Of a stretch of DNA of 64,000 nt, positions 36,705 through 46,366 are shown piece by piece. The stretch lies in NCBI GenBank assembly GCA_964619885.1, contig CAZUGA010000002.1:103085-167084 (forward strand). Reading direction: 5' to 3'. Numbering within the stretch: position 1 is the first letter of the stretch; each line of letters opens with the position of its first letter. The position numbers and the translations under genes are program-made. This DNA comes from CAZUGA01 sp964619885. GTDB taxonomy: Bacteria > Pseudomonadota > Gammaproteobacteria > Methylococcales > UBA1147. The notes beneath the pieces were generated by a model. It was not told where the DNA came from and did not search any database. It saw only the letters and a program-made list of their open reading frames with translations.

Positions 36705-37943
36705 TTAGACAGGTCTATGCTCTGGATAAAATTTTACTTGTTTGACCGCGTGGTCATTAACCTCAAGGACTTCCAAACGATAACCAAATAGTTCCATACC
36801 GGTTCCCGGTTCTGGAATGGTTTCGAGGAATTCTATGATTAATCCATTAAGTGTTTTAGGTCCCTCGATAGGCAATGTCCATTGGGTTACACGGTTTAAT
36901 TCTCGCAACGTAACACTTGCATCGACCAGATAGCTGCCATCTTTGTGTCGCTGGATGTCGGGTGAACTGGTGGTTATTTCACCGACGATCTCTTGCAGTA
37001 AGTCTTCCAGAGTGACCAATCCTTGGACTTCTCCATATTCATCGACCACCAGTCCCATTTTCATGTTTTCGGTCTTGAAATTCAGCAATTGGCGGTGCAA
37101 CAACGTGGTTTCTGGGATGAAATAGGTTTTCTTGAGCTGAGACGACAAAGTTTTTTTATCGAAATCGTTGGCATTTATTAGGGTCAAGATTTGACGGAGG
37201 TGCAGAACGCCGATGACCTTATCAATGGTTTTTCTATAGGCTGGGAGTCGGGTATGGGGACTGTTTTTGATTTGATTAACGATCTGTTCCAACGGCCCAT
37301 CCAGATCAACACCGACTATCTCGTTGCGCGGAACCATGACGTCTTCGACTGTTGCGGATTCCAAATCAAGAATGCCGATCAGCATGTTCTGATAGCGTTC
37401 GGGTAAAAGTGCGCTTGCCTCACTAACGACTGTTCTCAGTTCTTCTTTGCTGAGATTGTTCTCGTTCAGTTTTTCAAGATCTACGCCTACGATGCGCAAT
37501 AACAGGTTGGCGATTGTATTGACTATCCAGACAAAGGGGTAAAGTATTTTGAGTAGCGGTAGAAAAATCCATGAAGCTGGAAACGCAAGTCTTTCCGGGT
37601 GGGTAGCAGCCAATGTCTTGGGCGCAACTTCGGCGAAAATTAGAATCACTAAGGTTAGTATGAAAGCGGCAGCAGCAATGCCTGCTTCGCCGAACATCCG
37701 CAACGCAATAACGGTTGCAAGAGATGACGCCAATATATTTACAAAGTTGTTTCCGAGCAAGATTAAACCAATCAATCGATCGGGCCTACGCAATAGTTTT
37801 TGCGCTCTTAGTGCGCCCCGGTGGTTCAGTTTTACCAGGTGTTGCAATCGGTATCGATTGAGCGCCATTAACGCGGTTTCTGAACCCGAGAAAAAAGCAG
37901 ATAGTACGATTAATATGCCCAAGACACTGAACAGAACGCTCAA
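36705..37943 (-). CDS. CorC/CNNM-family membrane transporter (YfjD-like)
   Basis: The 412-residue protein has a DUF21 membrane domain (about 1-140: SAFFSGSETALMALN, GNNFVNILASS), a CBS pair (about 200-310: VMVPRNEIVGVD, VDEYGEVQGLVTLEDLLQEI) and a CorC_HlyC domain at the C-terminus. This family affects magnesium and cobalt efflux. TTG 37943 is the first canonical start, but family N-termini extend further; an in-frame ATT at 37970 sits six bases after GGAG and may be the real start. Confidence 0.93.
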   Translation of the reverse strand: MSVLFSVLGILIVLSAFFSGSETALMALNRYRLQHLVKLNHRGALRAQKLLRRPDRLIGLILLGNNFVNILASSLATVIALRMFGEAGIAAAAFILTLVILIFAEVAPKTLAATHPERLAFPASWIFLPLLKILYPFVWIVNTIANLLLRIVGVDLEKLNENNLSKEELRTVVSEASALLPERYQNMLIGILDLESATVEDVMVPRNEIVGVDLDGPLEQIVNQIKNSPHTRLPAYRKTIDKVIGVLHLRQILTLINANDFDKKTLSSQLKKTYFIPETTLLHRQLLNFKTENMKMGLVVDEYGEVQGLVTLEDLLQEIVGEITTSSPDIQRHKDGSYLVDASVTLRELNRVTQWTLPIEGPKTLNGLIIEFLETIPEPGTGMELFGYRLEVLEVNDHAVKQVKFYPEHRPV

Positions 37944-37970
37944 TGGGATATCGTTTACGGACAGAGGAAT

Positions 37971-38343
37971 AATGTGCTCCGGTGGTTAGGTCAATGTAAT
38001 TTCTAAGCGCAAGGCGTTAACTTGTCAAGTCAAGATGCTCAAAGTGCGTGATTCTCTATTTTGGTTATTAATTTCCCGAGAATTTTCGAATATTGGTTGT
38101 AATGACAATTTTTTGACATATCGTGCTATCGGTGCTTAACTTCTTGGCAACGGAACCTTTATAAGGGTGCATCGTGGCGATTTTGTAAGTGAACACCGAA
38201 GCGAGCAATAGTTTATCTGTTGCGTTTAGTCTTTTCGATAGTTTTCTGGTCCGTATTATTTGGGTACTTCCTTTTGATAGTAACTAATCACCCATCTTAA
38301 AAGTGTCTAACTATTTAATAACAAATAGGAATTAGAGCATTCT
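37971..38343. other. Divergent promoter stretch before fleQ
   Basis: No gene is seen between the CorC-type gene and fleQ. I looked for a GG-N10-GC sigma-54 pattern before fleQ and found none convincing, so its promoter is probably sigma-70. Confidence 0.5.
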
Positions 38344-39774
38344 ATGGCTGCGCACCAAATTCTTGTAGTTGATAAATCGGCAGAGTGCACGCAAGAAGTA
38401 GAGACTATATTGCGTTTCCTGGAACATGAAGTCTTTTCGATAGGGCCAGATAAACTTCATGATCACGTGGATGTGGCGCGAGGATACACGGCTGTTTTTA
38501 TTAGTCAATCGATAGAAAAACTTGCATCGGTCGTAAAAACAGTTATAGAGCAAATTCCCGAAGTACCTATCGTGTTGTTGGTCGATACAGATTGGTCCGG
38601 TTCCTTACCGACCATGATCGAGGAGAATGTCCTGCAGACTCAGGAATGGCCGACAAATTACGCTGAATTGACGAAAACCTTGGCCAATGTACAGCAATCG
38701 AAGGAGATGGATAGGCAGAGCAACCATCGCTCGGTCGAATTGTTCCGAAGTTTGGGTGGAAACAGTCTGGTCATTCAAAAAGTTCGTAAATTAATACAAC
38801 AAGTTGCCGGGTCTGACGCGACCGTTTTAATATTAGGTGAATCTGGTACCGGAAAAGAGGTTGTTGCGCGCAACCTGCACTACAATTCTTCACGCAGAAA
38901 CAAACCGTTTGTTCCGGTCAATTGTGGGGCGATTCCTGCGGAGTTGCTCGAAAGCGAATTGTTCGGGCACGAGAAAGGTGCGTTCACTGGGGCACTAAGC
39001 GCACGCCAGGGTCGATTCGAAATGGCCGAGGGCGGAACGCTGTTTTTGGACGAAATCGGCGATATGCCGTTGTCGATGCAGGTGAAAATTCTTCGCGTTT
39101 TGCAAGAGCGTAATTTCGAACGGGTTGGAAGTAGTAAAACGATCGATTGTGATGTTAGGATCGTTGCGGCGACCCATCGAAATCTGGAAGATGAGATTCA
39201 GCATAATCGTTTCCGTGAAGATTTATTCTATCGTTTGAACGTATTTCCTATAGATGTACCAGCGCTTCGTGAGCGGACTGAAGATATTCCAGTCTTGGTG
39301 GGTGACCTCATAGCCCGTATCGAGAATGAAAAACGTGGTTCGGTCCGGTTGACTTCGGGGGCATTGCAAACCCTACAATGCCACGCCTGGCCCGGCAATG
39401 TTCGTGAGTTGGCAAACCTGATCGAACGATTAGCAATATTGCATCCTTATGCGGTCGTCGACAATATCGATTTACCCGACAAATTTCGGCAATATGAAAC
39501 ATCCGAAATCAATTTCCAAGCAGGACAAGGTTTGGAGTTGGCCAATGAATTACGCGTCCAGGACGGCGATCTCTCGGGATTGCTACCCAAAGATGGTATT
39601 GATTTAAAAGAGCACCTTAGTAGTTTGGAATGTGAATTGATACGTCAAGCTTTGGATGAATGCGATGGTGTAGTGGCGCATGCAGCAAAATTACTCAAAA
39701 TGAGACGGACTACATTGGTTGAGAAATTGCGGAAATATGGGCTTCAACGCAATGTTGAAGCGTCAACTAATTGA
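38344..39774 (+). CDS. fleQ: Sigma-54-dependent flagellar master regulator FleQ/FlrA
   Basis: The 476-residue enhancer-binding protein has an N-terminal FleQ domain (1 to about 120) without a phosphoacceptor Asp. An AAA+ domain follows (about 138-365) with Walker A GESGTGKE, the sigma-54 contact GAFTGA and Walker B LFLDEIGD, then a Fis-type helix-turn-helix (about 435-470: VVAHAAKLLKMRRTTLVEK). It sits first in the flagellar cluster, before fleS-fleR. In Pseudomonas FleQ senses cyclic-di-GMP; the same is inferred here because a GGDEF-EAL and a PilZ protein are in the window. Confidence 0.93.
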   Translation: MAAHQILVVDKSAECTQEVETILRFLEHEVFSIGPDKLHDHVDVARGYTAVFISQSIEKLASVVKTVIEQIPEVPIVLLVDTDWSGSLPTMIEENVLQTQEWPTNYAELTKTLANVQQSKEMDRQSNHRSVELFRSLGGNSLVIQKVRKLIQQVAGSDATVLILGESGTGKEVVARNLHYNSSRRNKPFVPVNCGAIPAELLESELFGHEKGAFTGALSARQGRFEMAEGGTLFLDEIGDMPLSMQVKILRVLQERNFERVGSSKTIDCDVRIVAATHRNLEDEIQHNRFREDLFYRLNVFPIDVPALRERTEDIPVLVGDLIARIENEKRGSVRLTSGALQTLQCHAWPGNVRELANLIERLAILHPYAVVDNIDLPDKFRQYETSEINFQAGQGLELANELRVQDGDLSGLLPKDGIDLKEHLSSLECELIRQALDECDGVVAHAAKLLKMRRTTLVEKLRKYGLQRNVEASTN

Positions 39775-39828
39775 CCCTTTTCCAATGAAGTTTGCACTAA
39801 GGTGCAGAAACTGAAATAAATATTCTTA

Positions 39829-39846
39829 TTGGCGTATTTGTTGCTA
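39829..39846 (+). promoter_or_regulatory. Sigma-54 promoter of fleS-fleR
   Basis: TTGGCGTATTTGTTGCTA has GG at 39831-39832 and GC at 39843-39844 with exactly ten bases between, a close match to TTGGCAC-N5-TTGCT. It lies 27 bp before the fleS start, in the right direction. FleQ is the expected activator. Confidence 0.85.
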
Positions 39847-39872
39847 GTTTTCGTTGCTAACATAAGGCAACG

Positions 39873-41099
39873 ATGGTCGCAACCTTGGCAAGCGTCGAAA
39901 AAATCCAACAAGCAGAACAGTTACACGACGCGTTCCAGCGTTTTAACGAGCTTTCCCAAAATCTATCTGATTCTTACCAGGATCTGCAAGCGCAGGTTGC
40001 TAAGTTGAACCAGGAACTCCAGGAAGCGCGTAGTGCCCGGTTGCAGACATTGACGGAAAAAGAACAACTGGCAAATCAGCTCCATAGTTTGTTGGAAGCG
40101 CTGCCCGGCGCGGTCATTGTGGTTGACGTGGATGGTGACATTGTGCGCGAAAACGCAGTGGTTGGAGAAATGTTTGGGCATAGTTTGATCGGTCGCAAAT
40201 GGTCTCAGGTCATGTACGAACATTGCGAGGCCAAAATCGAGAATCCACACGAAATAAGGCTAAAAAGTGGTAAGTATGTCAACCTGTCGCTTCGTTCATT
40301 GAGCCCGGATCCGGGTCAGATTGTGTTGTTGACCGATGTGTCTGAATTACGTTCCTTACAAGAGTTGGTCCATCGGCAAAAGCGTTTGTCGGCAATGGGC
40401 GAAATGGTCGCGGGTTTGGCGCATCAGGTTCGAACTCCGTTAACGACGGCTATTTTGTATGCATCGCAACTTGGAACTGAAAAACTTGAGCGCAAGCAAC
40501 GCGATAAATTTTCGAAAAAATTATTGGAACGCTTGCATTTTCTAGAGCGTCAAGTCAATGACATGCTGATTTTCGCGCGTGATGGACGATTGACGATGGA
40601 AAAAGTCGGACTGTCTCATTTGGTTTCGCGGATTGAAGAAGCCGCAAAAATGGTGGTGCTGGAATCCGAGCTCCGTTTTGAATGTGACCATAGGGTGCCG
40701 GATGTTGTTATTTTGGGAAATGAGGATTCGTTGACTAGTATCGTAATGAATCTTATTGCCAATGCGGTTGAGATGATGGATGGAAGCGGAGAGATTCGAC
40801 TATCTTTTTCCGAACAAGTCATTGATAGCGTTCAGATCAGCGTTATCGATAATGGGCCAGGAATACCCGAACAACATCAGGATCGTCTCTTCGAACCTTT
40901 TTTTACCACACGTACTAGCGGAACTGGCCTGGGGTTGGCGGTCGTTGAGAGTGTTGTGACCGCTCACAATGGACGAGTATGGTACGAAGCGCAGCGTCCG
41001 AAGGGAGCAGCGTTTCATATTGAATTGCCTCGGGTGACGGATGCTACACCGTTGTCTGGGGGAATTTTTAGGCATAAGCAAGCGGTGGGAGTCATTTGA
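39873..41099 (+). CDS. fleS: Flagellar sensor histidine kinase FleS/FlrB
   Basis: The 408-residue protein has an N-terminal coiled coil (about 10-70) and a PAS domain (about 72-165). The dimerisation box follows with phosphorylatable His (LAHQVRTPLTT) and then the ATPase domain: NLIANAVEMMDG, DNGPGIPEQHQDRLFEPFFTTR and GTGLGLAV. It has no membrane helix, as FleS proteins do not. It phosphorylates FleR. The fleR ATG begins two bases after its stop. Confidence 0.93.
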   Translation: MVATLASVEKIQQAEQLHDAFQRFNELSQNLSDSYQDLQAQVAKLNQELQEARSARLQTLTEKEQLANQLHSLLEALPGAVIVVDVDGDIVRENAVVGEMFGHSLIGRKWSQVMYEHCEAKIENPHEIRLKSGKYVNLSLRSLSPDPGQIVLLTDVSELRSLQELVHRQKRLSAMGEMVAGLAHQVRTPLTTAILYASQLGTEKLERKQRDKFSKKLLERLHFLERQVNDMLIFARDGRLTMEKVGLSHLVSRIEEAAKMVVLESELRFECDHRVPDVVILGNEDSLTSIVMNLIANAVEMMDGSGEIRLSFSEQVIDSVQISVIDNGPGIPEQHQDRLFEPFFTTRTSGTGLGLAVVESVVTAHNGRVWYEAQRPKGAAFHIELPRVTDATPLSGGIFRHKQAVGVI

Positions 41100-41100
41100 T

Positions 41101-42438
41101 ATGAATCAAGCAGATGTCCTAATAGTGGAGGATGATGCATCGTTGCGTGAAGCGCTTTGCGATACTTTAGATATTGCCGGATTTAGTGTGATTAGTGCGG
41201 CGAATGGTTTGGATGCATTGGAAGTTCTATCGAAAAATTCGGTAAAGCTTGTGGTGAGTGATGTGCAAATGGCAAACATGGACGGTTTGGAATTGTTGCA
41301 AAATATAGAAACGCGTTTTCGAGATTTGCCGGTTTTATTAATGACGGCTTACGGAACTATCGAAAAAGCGGTTGGTGCGATGCAATCGGGCGCGGTTGAT
41401 TACATGGTTAAACCCTTTGAAGCGGACCAATTTTTGGAGCAAGTCAAACGATATATCGATCGTGCCCCAGACCACTTTGAGGATAGCGTGGTTCAAGACC
41501 CCAAAATGCTTAGATTGTACGATTTGGCAAAGCGGGTCGCGAAAACCGAATCTACCGTATTAATCCAGGGTGAAAGTGGTACTGGAAAGGAGGTTATCGC
41601 ACGGTTTGTTCACGAAAACTCATGGCGTAATTCTGGACCATTTATTGCGATAAATTGCGCTGCCATTCCGGGGAATATGTTGGAGGCAGTGTTGTTCGGA
41701 TACGAACGGGGTGCTTTTACCGGTGCATACCAAGCTTCTCCCGGAAAATTCGAACTGGCTCAGGGCGGAACGTTGCTGTTGGATGAGGTATCCGAAATGG
41801 AAATGGGTTTGCAGGCCAAATTGTTGCGTGTACTGCAAGAGCGGGAGGTTGAAAGGCTCGGCGGTAAAAAAGCCGTAGATCTCGATGTGCGGGTTGTTGC
41901 GACGACCAATCGAAATTTACCGGAAGAAATTGCACAGGGAAATTTTCGTCAAGATTTGTACTATCGTCTAAATGTATTGCCAATGGTCATTCCTCAGCTA
42001 AAGGAACGTAAAGACGATATCCTGCCATTGGCCAACGCTTTGTTGGCGCGACATTGGCCTGGCGGCAAAAAACTGCCGCATTTTGACGAAAACGCGCAAA
42101 AATTTTTGCTTTCCCACGCATGGCCCGGCAACGTTAGAGAATTAGAGAATCTAATTCAACGGGCGCTAATATTCCAATCTGGTGATTTTATTTCCGCGGA
42201 TGATTTGTCATTCGATGAGGCGACTTTCGGTTCAGAATCAGGCCCGGACCCGGACGGGCAAGACCCTGGCGCGTTGGGCGCGGGGCTAAGATCTGCTGAG
42301 GAAAAATTGATACTTGAAGCGTTATTGGAAGAAAACGGCAGTCGTCAATCAACAGCCGAGCGACTGGGCATCAGTCCAAGAACATTGCGTTATAAGATCG
42401 CCCGGATGAAGCAGGCCGGCGTCACTATTCCATGTTGA
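41101..42438 (+). CDS. fleR: Flagellar two-component regulator FleR/FlrC
   Basis: The 445-residue protein from ATG 41101 has a receiver (about 5-115) with Asp in VVSDVQMANMDG, then an AAA+ domain with Walker A GESGTGKE, GAFTGA and Walker B LLLDEVSE, and a C-terminal Fis-type helix-turn-helix (RQSTAERLGISPRTLRYKI). It activates sigma-54 promoters of middle flagellar genes. GGGAG precedes the start. Confidence 0.95.
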   Translation: MNQADVLIVEDDASLREALCDTLDIAGFSVISAANGLDALEVLSKNSVKLVVSDVQMANMDGLELLQNIETRFRDLPVLLMTAYGTIEKAVGAMQSGAVDYMVKPFEADQFLEQVKRYIDRAPDHFEDSVVQDPKMLRLYDLAKRVAKTESTVLIQGESGTGKEVIARFVHENSWRNSGPFIAINCAAIPGNMLEAVLFGYERGAFTGAYQASPGKFELAQGGTLLLDEVSEMEMGLQAKLLRVLQEREVERLGGKKAVDLDVRVVATTNRNLPEEIAQGNFRQDLYYRLNVLPMVIPQLKERKDDILPLANALLARHWPGGKKLPHFDENAQKFLLSHAWPGNVRELENLIQRALIFQSGDFISADDLSFDEATFGSESGPDPDGQDPGALGAGLRSAEEKLILEALLEENGSRQSTAERLGISPRTLRYKIARMKQAGVTIPC

Positions 42439-42447
42439 CGATATAGA

Positions 42448-42465
42448 TTGGTATGAATTGTGCTT
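42448..42465 (+). promoter_or_regulatory. Sigma-54 promoter of fliE operon
   Basis: TTGGTATGAATTGTGCTT carries GG at 42450-42451 and GC at 42462-42463, ten bases apart. The match to the consensus is weaker than that before fleS (TGGTAT in place of TGGCAC). It lies 83 bp before fliE. Confidence 0.65.
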
Positions 42466-42547
42466 TAAATAATGAATTGGGAAAGTTGATGTCAACCCAT
42501 ACGATACCAAACGGTCAAAAAATTCACGGTTTGATTGAGGCGAAAAA

Positions 42548-42859
42548 ATGAGTGGTATGGATGTAAATCAGGTTTTGGCACAAATGCGGTCAATGTCTGC
42601 TCAGATGGGTAAAGATTCTGAGCCGGTCGAAAATAAAAGTGATTTTTCGGAATTGTTGGCACAGTCGATTGATAACGTCAACGAAGTTCAACACGATGCT
42701 AAGGCAATGGTTGATGGTTTTGAGACTGGTACTTCAGATGCGAGCCTTGCTGAAGTCATGGTCTCCGTGCAAAAAGCCAACGTATCGTTCCAAGCGATGG
42801 TTCAGGTTCGGAACAAATTGGTAGAAGCCTACAATGACGTGATGAAAATGCCGATGTAG
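42548..42859 (+). CDS. fliE: Flagellar hook-basal body protein FliE
   Basis: The 103-residue protein has the FliE pattern: DFSELLAQSIDNVN near the middle and LAEVMVSVQKANVSFQAMVQVRNKLVEAYNDVMKMPM at the end (quoted in parts: KANVSFQAMVQVRN and AYNDVMKM). It links the MS ring to the rod. GAGGCG precedes the start. It is first of fliE-fliK. Confidence 0.94.
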   Translation: MSGMDVNQVLAQMRSMSAQMGKDSEPVENKSDFSELLAQSIDNVNEVQHDAKAMVDGFETGTSDASLAEVMVSVQKANVSFQAMVQVRNKLVEAYNDVMKMPM

Positions 42860-42957
42860 CTGATCGGTTTTTTCTAAAATTGAAGATTGGCGCAGGTGGA
42901 TGAGTGATCATCTGTGTCGATGAAAGTGAAGCACCAGAAAAATAATATTGACACCTG

Positions 42958-44667
42958 ATGGGATCAAATCAAACTGACAATTTAACCAATTCTGCCAACA
43001 ATTTGACGACGGTGAACAGCAATATGCCTGCAGTCCGGCAAATGGCAAATTTGCCGATTACCCGGCAAATTGGAGTGATGTTTGGGTTGGCATTGAGCGT
43101 AGCAATTGGCGTGGCAGTTGTGTTGTGGTCACAAACTCCTGAATATAGTCTGTTGTACGCCAGTGTTGCCGATAAGGACGTGTCCCAGGTCCTGGATGCA
43201 TTGGAAAAACTCGACATCCAGTATAAGGTTGAAGCAGGATCTGGAGCTATCATGGTTCCAGATGAGGCAGTTCACCAAGCCCGTCTCAAGCTGGCCGCTC
43301 AGGGATTACCAAAGAGCAATAGCTTGGGATTCGAAATATTGCAAAACGACTCCGGTTTCGGAACCAGCCGTTCTGTAGAGTCTGCACGATTTCAACGAGC
43401 CTTGGAAAACGAAATCGCTCGGTCGATTACGGCTATCCAAACGGTCAAATCGGCCCGTGTTCATTTGGCTTTACCCAAGCAATCCGTGTTTGTCCGTCAA
43501 CGCAAGAATCCTACTGCGTCGATCATCGTTAATTTGTACGCTGGTCGCTATTTGGAAAAAGGTCAAATTGAAGCCATCGTGCATATGGTGGCATCCAGCG
43601 TTCCACAATTGGAACCGGAACATGTCACGGTAGTCGATCAACGAGGAACCTTGCTTAATAGTCGCGATCGTTCCAATGAAATGTACCTGACATCCAAGCA
43701 ATTTGATTATAAAAAGCAAATGGAAGACCATTTGATGCAGCGGATTATCAATATTATGAATCCGCTGGTTGGGGACGATGGTCTGCGAACCCAAGTGACT
43801 GCGGATGTGGATTTTACTGTAACAGAGCGGACACAAGAGCGGTTTAATCCGGATTTGCCCGCGTTGAGAAGTGAGCAAATATCGGATGAGGCTAGCCGTT
43901 TGCCGGGTGCTCAGGGGGTTCCGGGGGCTTTATCCAATCAACCACCAGCTGCGGGCACAGCACCTGAGAAAGCAACAGGTAGCACAGAAGAAATCGGTAA
44001 CGCCTCTCCACTAAATACCAGCAAGAGCTCGACGCGAAATTATGAACTGGATAAAACCGTAAGTCATACGCGTATGGCAACGGGTGTATTGCGGCGATTA
44101 ACCGTGGCTGTTGTGATCGATGACCGCCATCTAATTCAGGAAGACGGAACCACGATAAACAAAGCCTATAGCCAAGAAGATTTGAACCGTTTTACAGAAT
44201 TGGTTAAACAGTCGGTGGGCTTTGATGTTAACCGGGGGGACAGCGTTACAGTGACTAATTCGACATTCAGGATTCCAGATGCCATTGAGGCATTGCCTGA
44301 ATTACCCATATGGGAGCAGGCGTGGTTAAAGAGTTTGATCAAACAACTGGCTGCTGCGCTAGTTGTGCTGATGTTGATTTTTGCGGTTATTCGTCCGGTT
44401 ATGCGTGGATTAGTCGCGCGCGAACAAATCGATACCGGTACTGAAGGTCAGAATGGGATTCGCCAACTTTCAGCATCCGAAAATGGTGAGGCCGGGACGG
44501 GTGGCTTGACTGACGACCGTTTGAGTTTGAGCGGTGAAGAGGACCCGTTGTTATTGGAAGCACCGCAAAGCTATGAGAAACGACTCGAATTCGCGCAGAA
44601 AATGGTCGACGACGATCCCAAGCGGGTTGCTCAGGTACTAAAGAACTGGGTGGGAGCCGATGGCTGA
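42958..44667 (+). CDS. fliF: Flagellar MS-ring protein FliF
   Basis: The 569-residue protein has two membrane helices (about 40-60 and 460-478) flanking the periplasmic ring-building domains, with ESARFQRALENEIARSI and VKSARVHLALPKQSVF. The cytoplasmic C-terminus (EFAQKMVDDDPKRVAQVLKN) binds FliG. A Gly/Pro-rich stretch lies about 315-350. Its end overlaps fliG by 8 bp. Confidence 0.96.
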   Translation: MGSNQTDNLTNSANNLTTVNSNMPAVRQMANLPITRQIGVMFGLALSVAIGVAVVLWSQTPEYSLLYASVADKDVSQVLDALEKLDIQYKVEAGSGAIMVPDEAVHQARLKLAAQGLPKSNSLGFEILQNDSGFGTSRSVESARFQRALENEIARSITAIQTVKSARVHLALPKQSVFVRQRKNPTASIIVNLYAGRYLEKGQIEAIVHMVASSVPQLEPEHVTVVDQRGTLLNSRDRSNEMYLTSKQFDYKKQMEDHLMQRIINIMNPLVGDDGLRTQVTADVDFTVTERTQERFNPDLPALRSEQISDEASRLPGAQGVPGALSNQPPAAGTAPEKATGSTEEIGNASPLNTSKSSTRNYELDKTVSHTRMATGVLRRLTVAVVIDDRHLIQEDGTTINKAYSQEDLNRFTELVKQSVGFDVNRGDSVTVTNSTFRIPDAIEALPELPIWEQAWLKSLIKQLAAALVVLMLIFAVIRPVMRGLVAREQIDTGTEGQNGIRQLSASENGEAGTGGLTDDRLSLSGEEDPLLLEAPQSYEKRLEFAQKMVDDDPKRVAQVLKNWVGADG

Positions 44668-45670
44668 AGAAGCCAACCAACTGGATAGCAGTGAGCGGGC
44701 TGCGGTTCTACTGCTTGCATTGGGTCAGGATCGCGCCGCAGAAATACTCCGGCATATGGGTCCCAAAGAGGTCCAGACCGTCGGTACCACTATGGCGAAT
44801 TTGAGCAATATTAGCTCCGATACCGTGAATACGGTTCTCGAGGATTTTGTTGGAACGATCCACAAGCAAACGGCGCTAGGTGTTGATTCGGATCAATATA
44901 TACGCAATGTTTTGACAGATGCTTTGGGATCGGACAAAGCCAGCAGCGTGATCGACCGAATATTATTGGGTCGGAACAGTAAAGGTATCGAGCAACTAAA
45001 ATGGATGGACCCGCGCTCGATAGCGGATTTGATCCGGCAAGAGCACCCGCAAATTATTGCGATTATTATCTCGCTATTGGATAGCGATCAGGCAGCGGCT
45101 GCGCTTGGATTTCTATCGGAAAGAACGCGATCGGATGTAATCATGCGTATTGCTACTCTGGAAACAGTCCAACCCACTGCGTTGCGAGAACTTGATGAAA
45201 TCATGGAAAAGCAACTCACCGGCAATGCAAATGTTAAATCATCAAGTATTGGCGGCATCGATACCGCAGCCAACGTACTCAACTATGTTGAAAGTTCTGT
45301 TGAGGGGGCGATTATGGAGGAAATTCTCGAAGCTGATCCCGATTTGGGCCAACAGATTCAGGACAAAATGTTTGTCTTTGAGAATCTTGCCGATGTTGAC
45401 GATCGGGGCATTCAGACTTTGCTCAGGGAAATTTCAACTGATTCTTTGTTACTCGCATTGCGCGGTGCGGATGATGCATTAAAGGAAAAGATTTTTGGGA
45501 ATATGTCGCGTCGTGCCGCAGAGATGTTGCGCGACGATTTAGAGGCTGCTGCCCCGGCCAAATTGAGTGATGTCGAATTAGCGCAAAAGGAAATACTAAC
45601 GGTAGCGCGTCGATTGGATGAAGCCGGTGAAATATCTCTGGGCGGCGGCGGTGGTGACGAGTTTGTCTAA
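44660..45670 (+). CDS. fliG: Flagellar motor switch protein FliG
   Basis: The 336-residue protein has the three armadillo-like parts of FliG, with EHPQIIAIIISLLDSDQAA in the middle and a C-terminal FENLADVDDRGIQTLLRE and MSRRAAEMLRDDLEA segment bearing the torque-helix charges. It joins FliF to the rotor and interacts with MotA. GGGAG precedes ATG 44660. Its end overlaps the fliH start. Confidence 0.96.
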   Translation: MAEEANQLDSSERAAVLLLALGQDRAAEILRHMGPKEVQTVGTTMANLSNISSDTVNTVLEDFVGTIHKQTALGVDSDQYIRNVLTDALGSDKASSVIDRILLGRNSKGIEQLKWMDPRSIADLIRQEHPQIIAIIISLLDSDQAAAALGFLSERTRSDVIMRIATLETVQPTALRELDEIMEKQLTGNANVKSSSIGGIDTAANVLNYVESSVEGAIMEEILEADPDLGQQIQDKMFVFENLADVDDRGIQTLLREISTDSLLLALRGADDALKEKIFGNMSRRAAEMLRDDLEAAAPAKLSDVELAQKEILTVARRLDEAGEISLGGGGGDEFV

Positions 45671-46355
45671 GGGATTCTCTAACAATGAATTAGGTGGACT
45701 GTCTTTATGGGAGCTTCCACCGATTAGCGATACGTCGGATGCTTCCGTGTCTTTTGCGGGGGGAGCTGTACCGGTATTGACGGTCGATGAACTTGAGTCG
45801 GTCCAACGTCAAGCCTACGATGAGGCTGCGAAAACAGGACATGAGCAAGGTTACACTGAAGGTTTTGAACAAGGAAAAATTGACGGATACAAAGTAGGTA
45901 TTGCGCAGGGAGATGCGGATCTAAAACAACGGATTCACGATGTCGGAGCATTACTCGATATCATGGCTCAGCCCTTGCGGGAATTGGATGCCCAGGTAGA
46001 AGAGGAGTTGGTGGTTCTGGCTACGGCTATCGCGCAGCAAGTGGTCAGGCGTGAACTAAAAATTGATCCCGGTCAGGTAATATCGGTGGTGCGTGAAGCC
46101 TTAGGCATATTGCCAGTGTCTTCCCGAAACGTCAGATTATTTCTGCATCCAGACGATGCTGATCTGGTTCGCTCGGTTTTCGATGTAGCTGACGACGCGC
46201 CGACGTGGACTCTTGTTGAAGATCCACTGCTATCGCGGGGTGGCTGCAAAGTCGAAAGTGAATCATCTAGGATTGACGCGACGGTGGAGAAGCAGCTGGC
46301 CGCGGTTATCGCGACCGTGTTGGGTGGCGAACGAGACCGTGATTCGGTGTCATAG
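45663..46355 (+). CDS. fliH: Flagellar assembly protein FliH
   Basis: From TTG 45663 the protein has 230 residues. It begins SKGFSNNELGGLSLWELPPI, whose WELP motif is the FliH N-terminal FlhA/FliN anchor, continues with GxxxG-like repeats (HEQGYTEGFEQGKIDGYKVG) and ends in the FliI-binding domain. FliH regulates the FliI ATPase. GTG 45651 and 45654 are alternative starts; all overlap fliG. Confidence 0.9.
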   Translation: MSKGFSNNELGGLSLWELPPISDTSDASVSFAGGAVPVLTVDELESVQRQAYDEAAKTGHEQGYTEGFEQGKIDGYKVGIAQGDADLKQRIHDVGALLDIMAQPLRELDAQVEEELVVLATAIAQQVVRRELKIDPGQVISVVREALGILPVSSRNVRLFLHPDDADLVRSVFDVADDAPTWTLVEDPLLSRGGCKVESESSRIDATVEKQLAAVIATVLGGERDRDSVS

Positions 46356-46366
46356 TTTTGGCTGAA

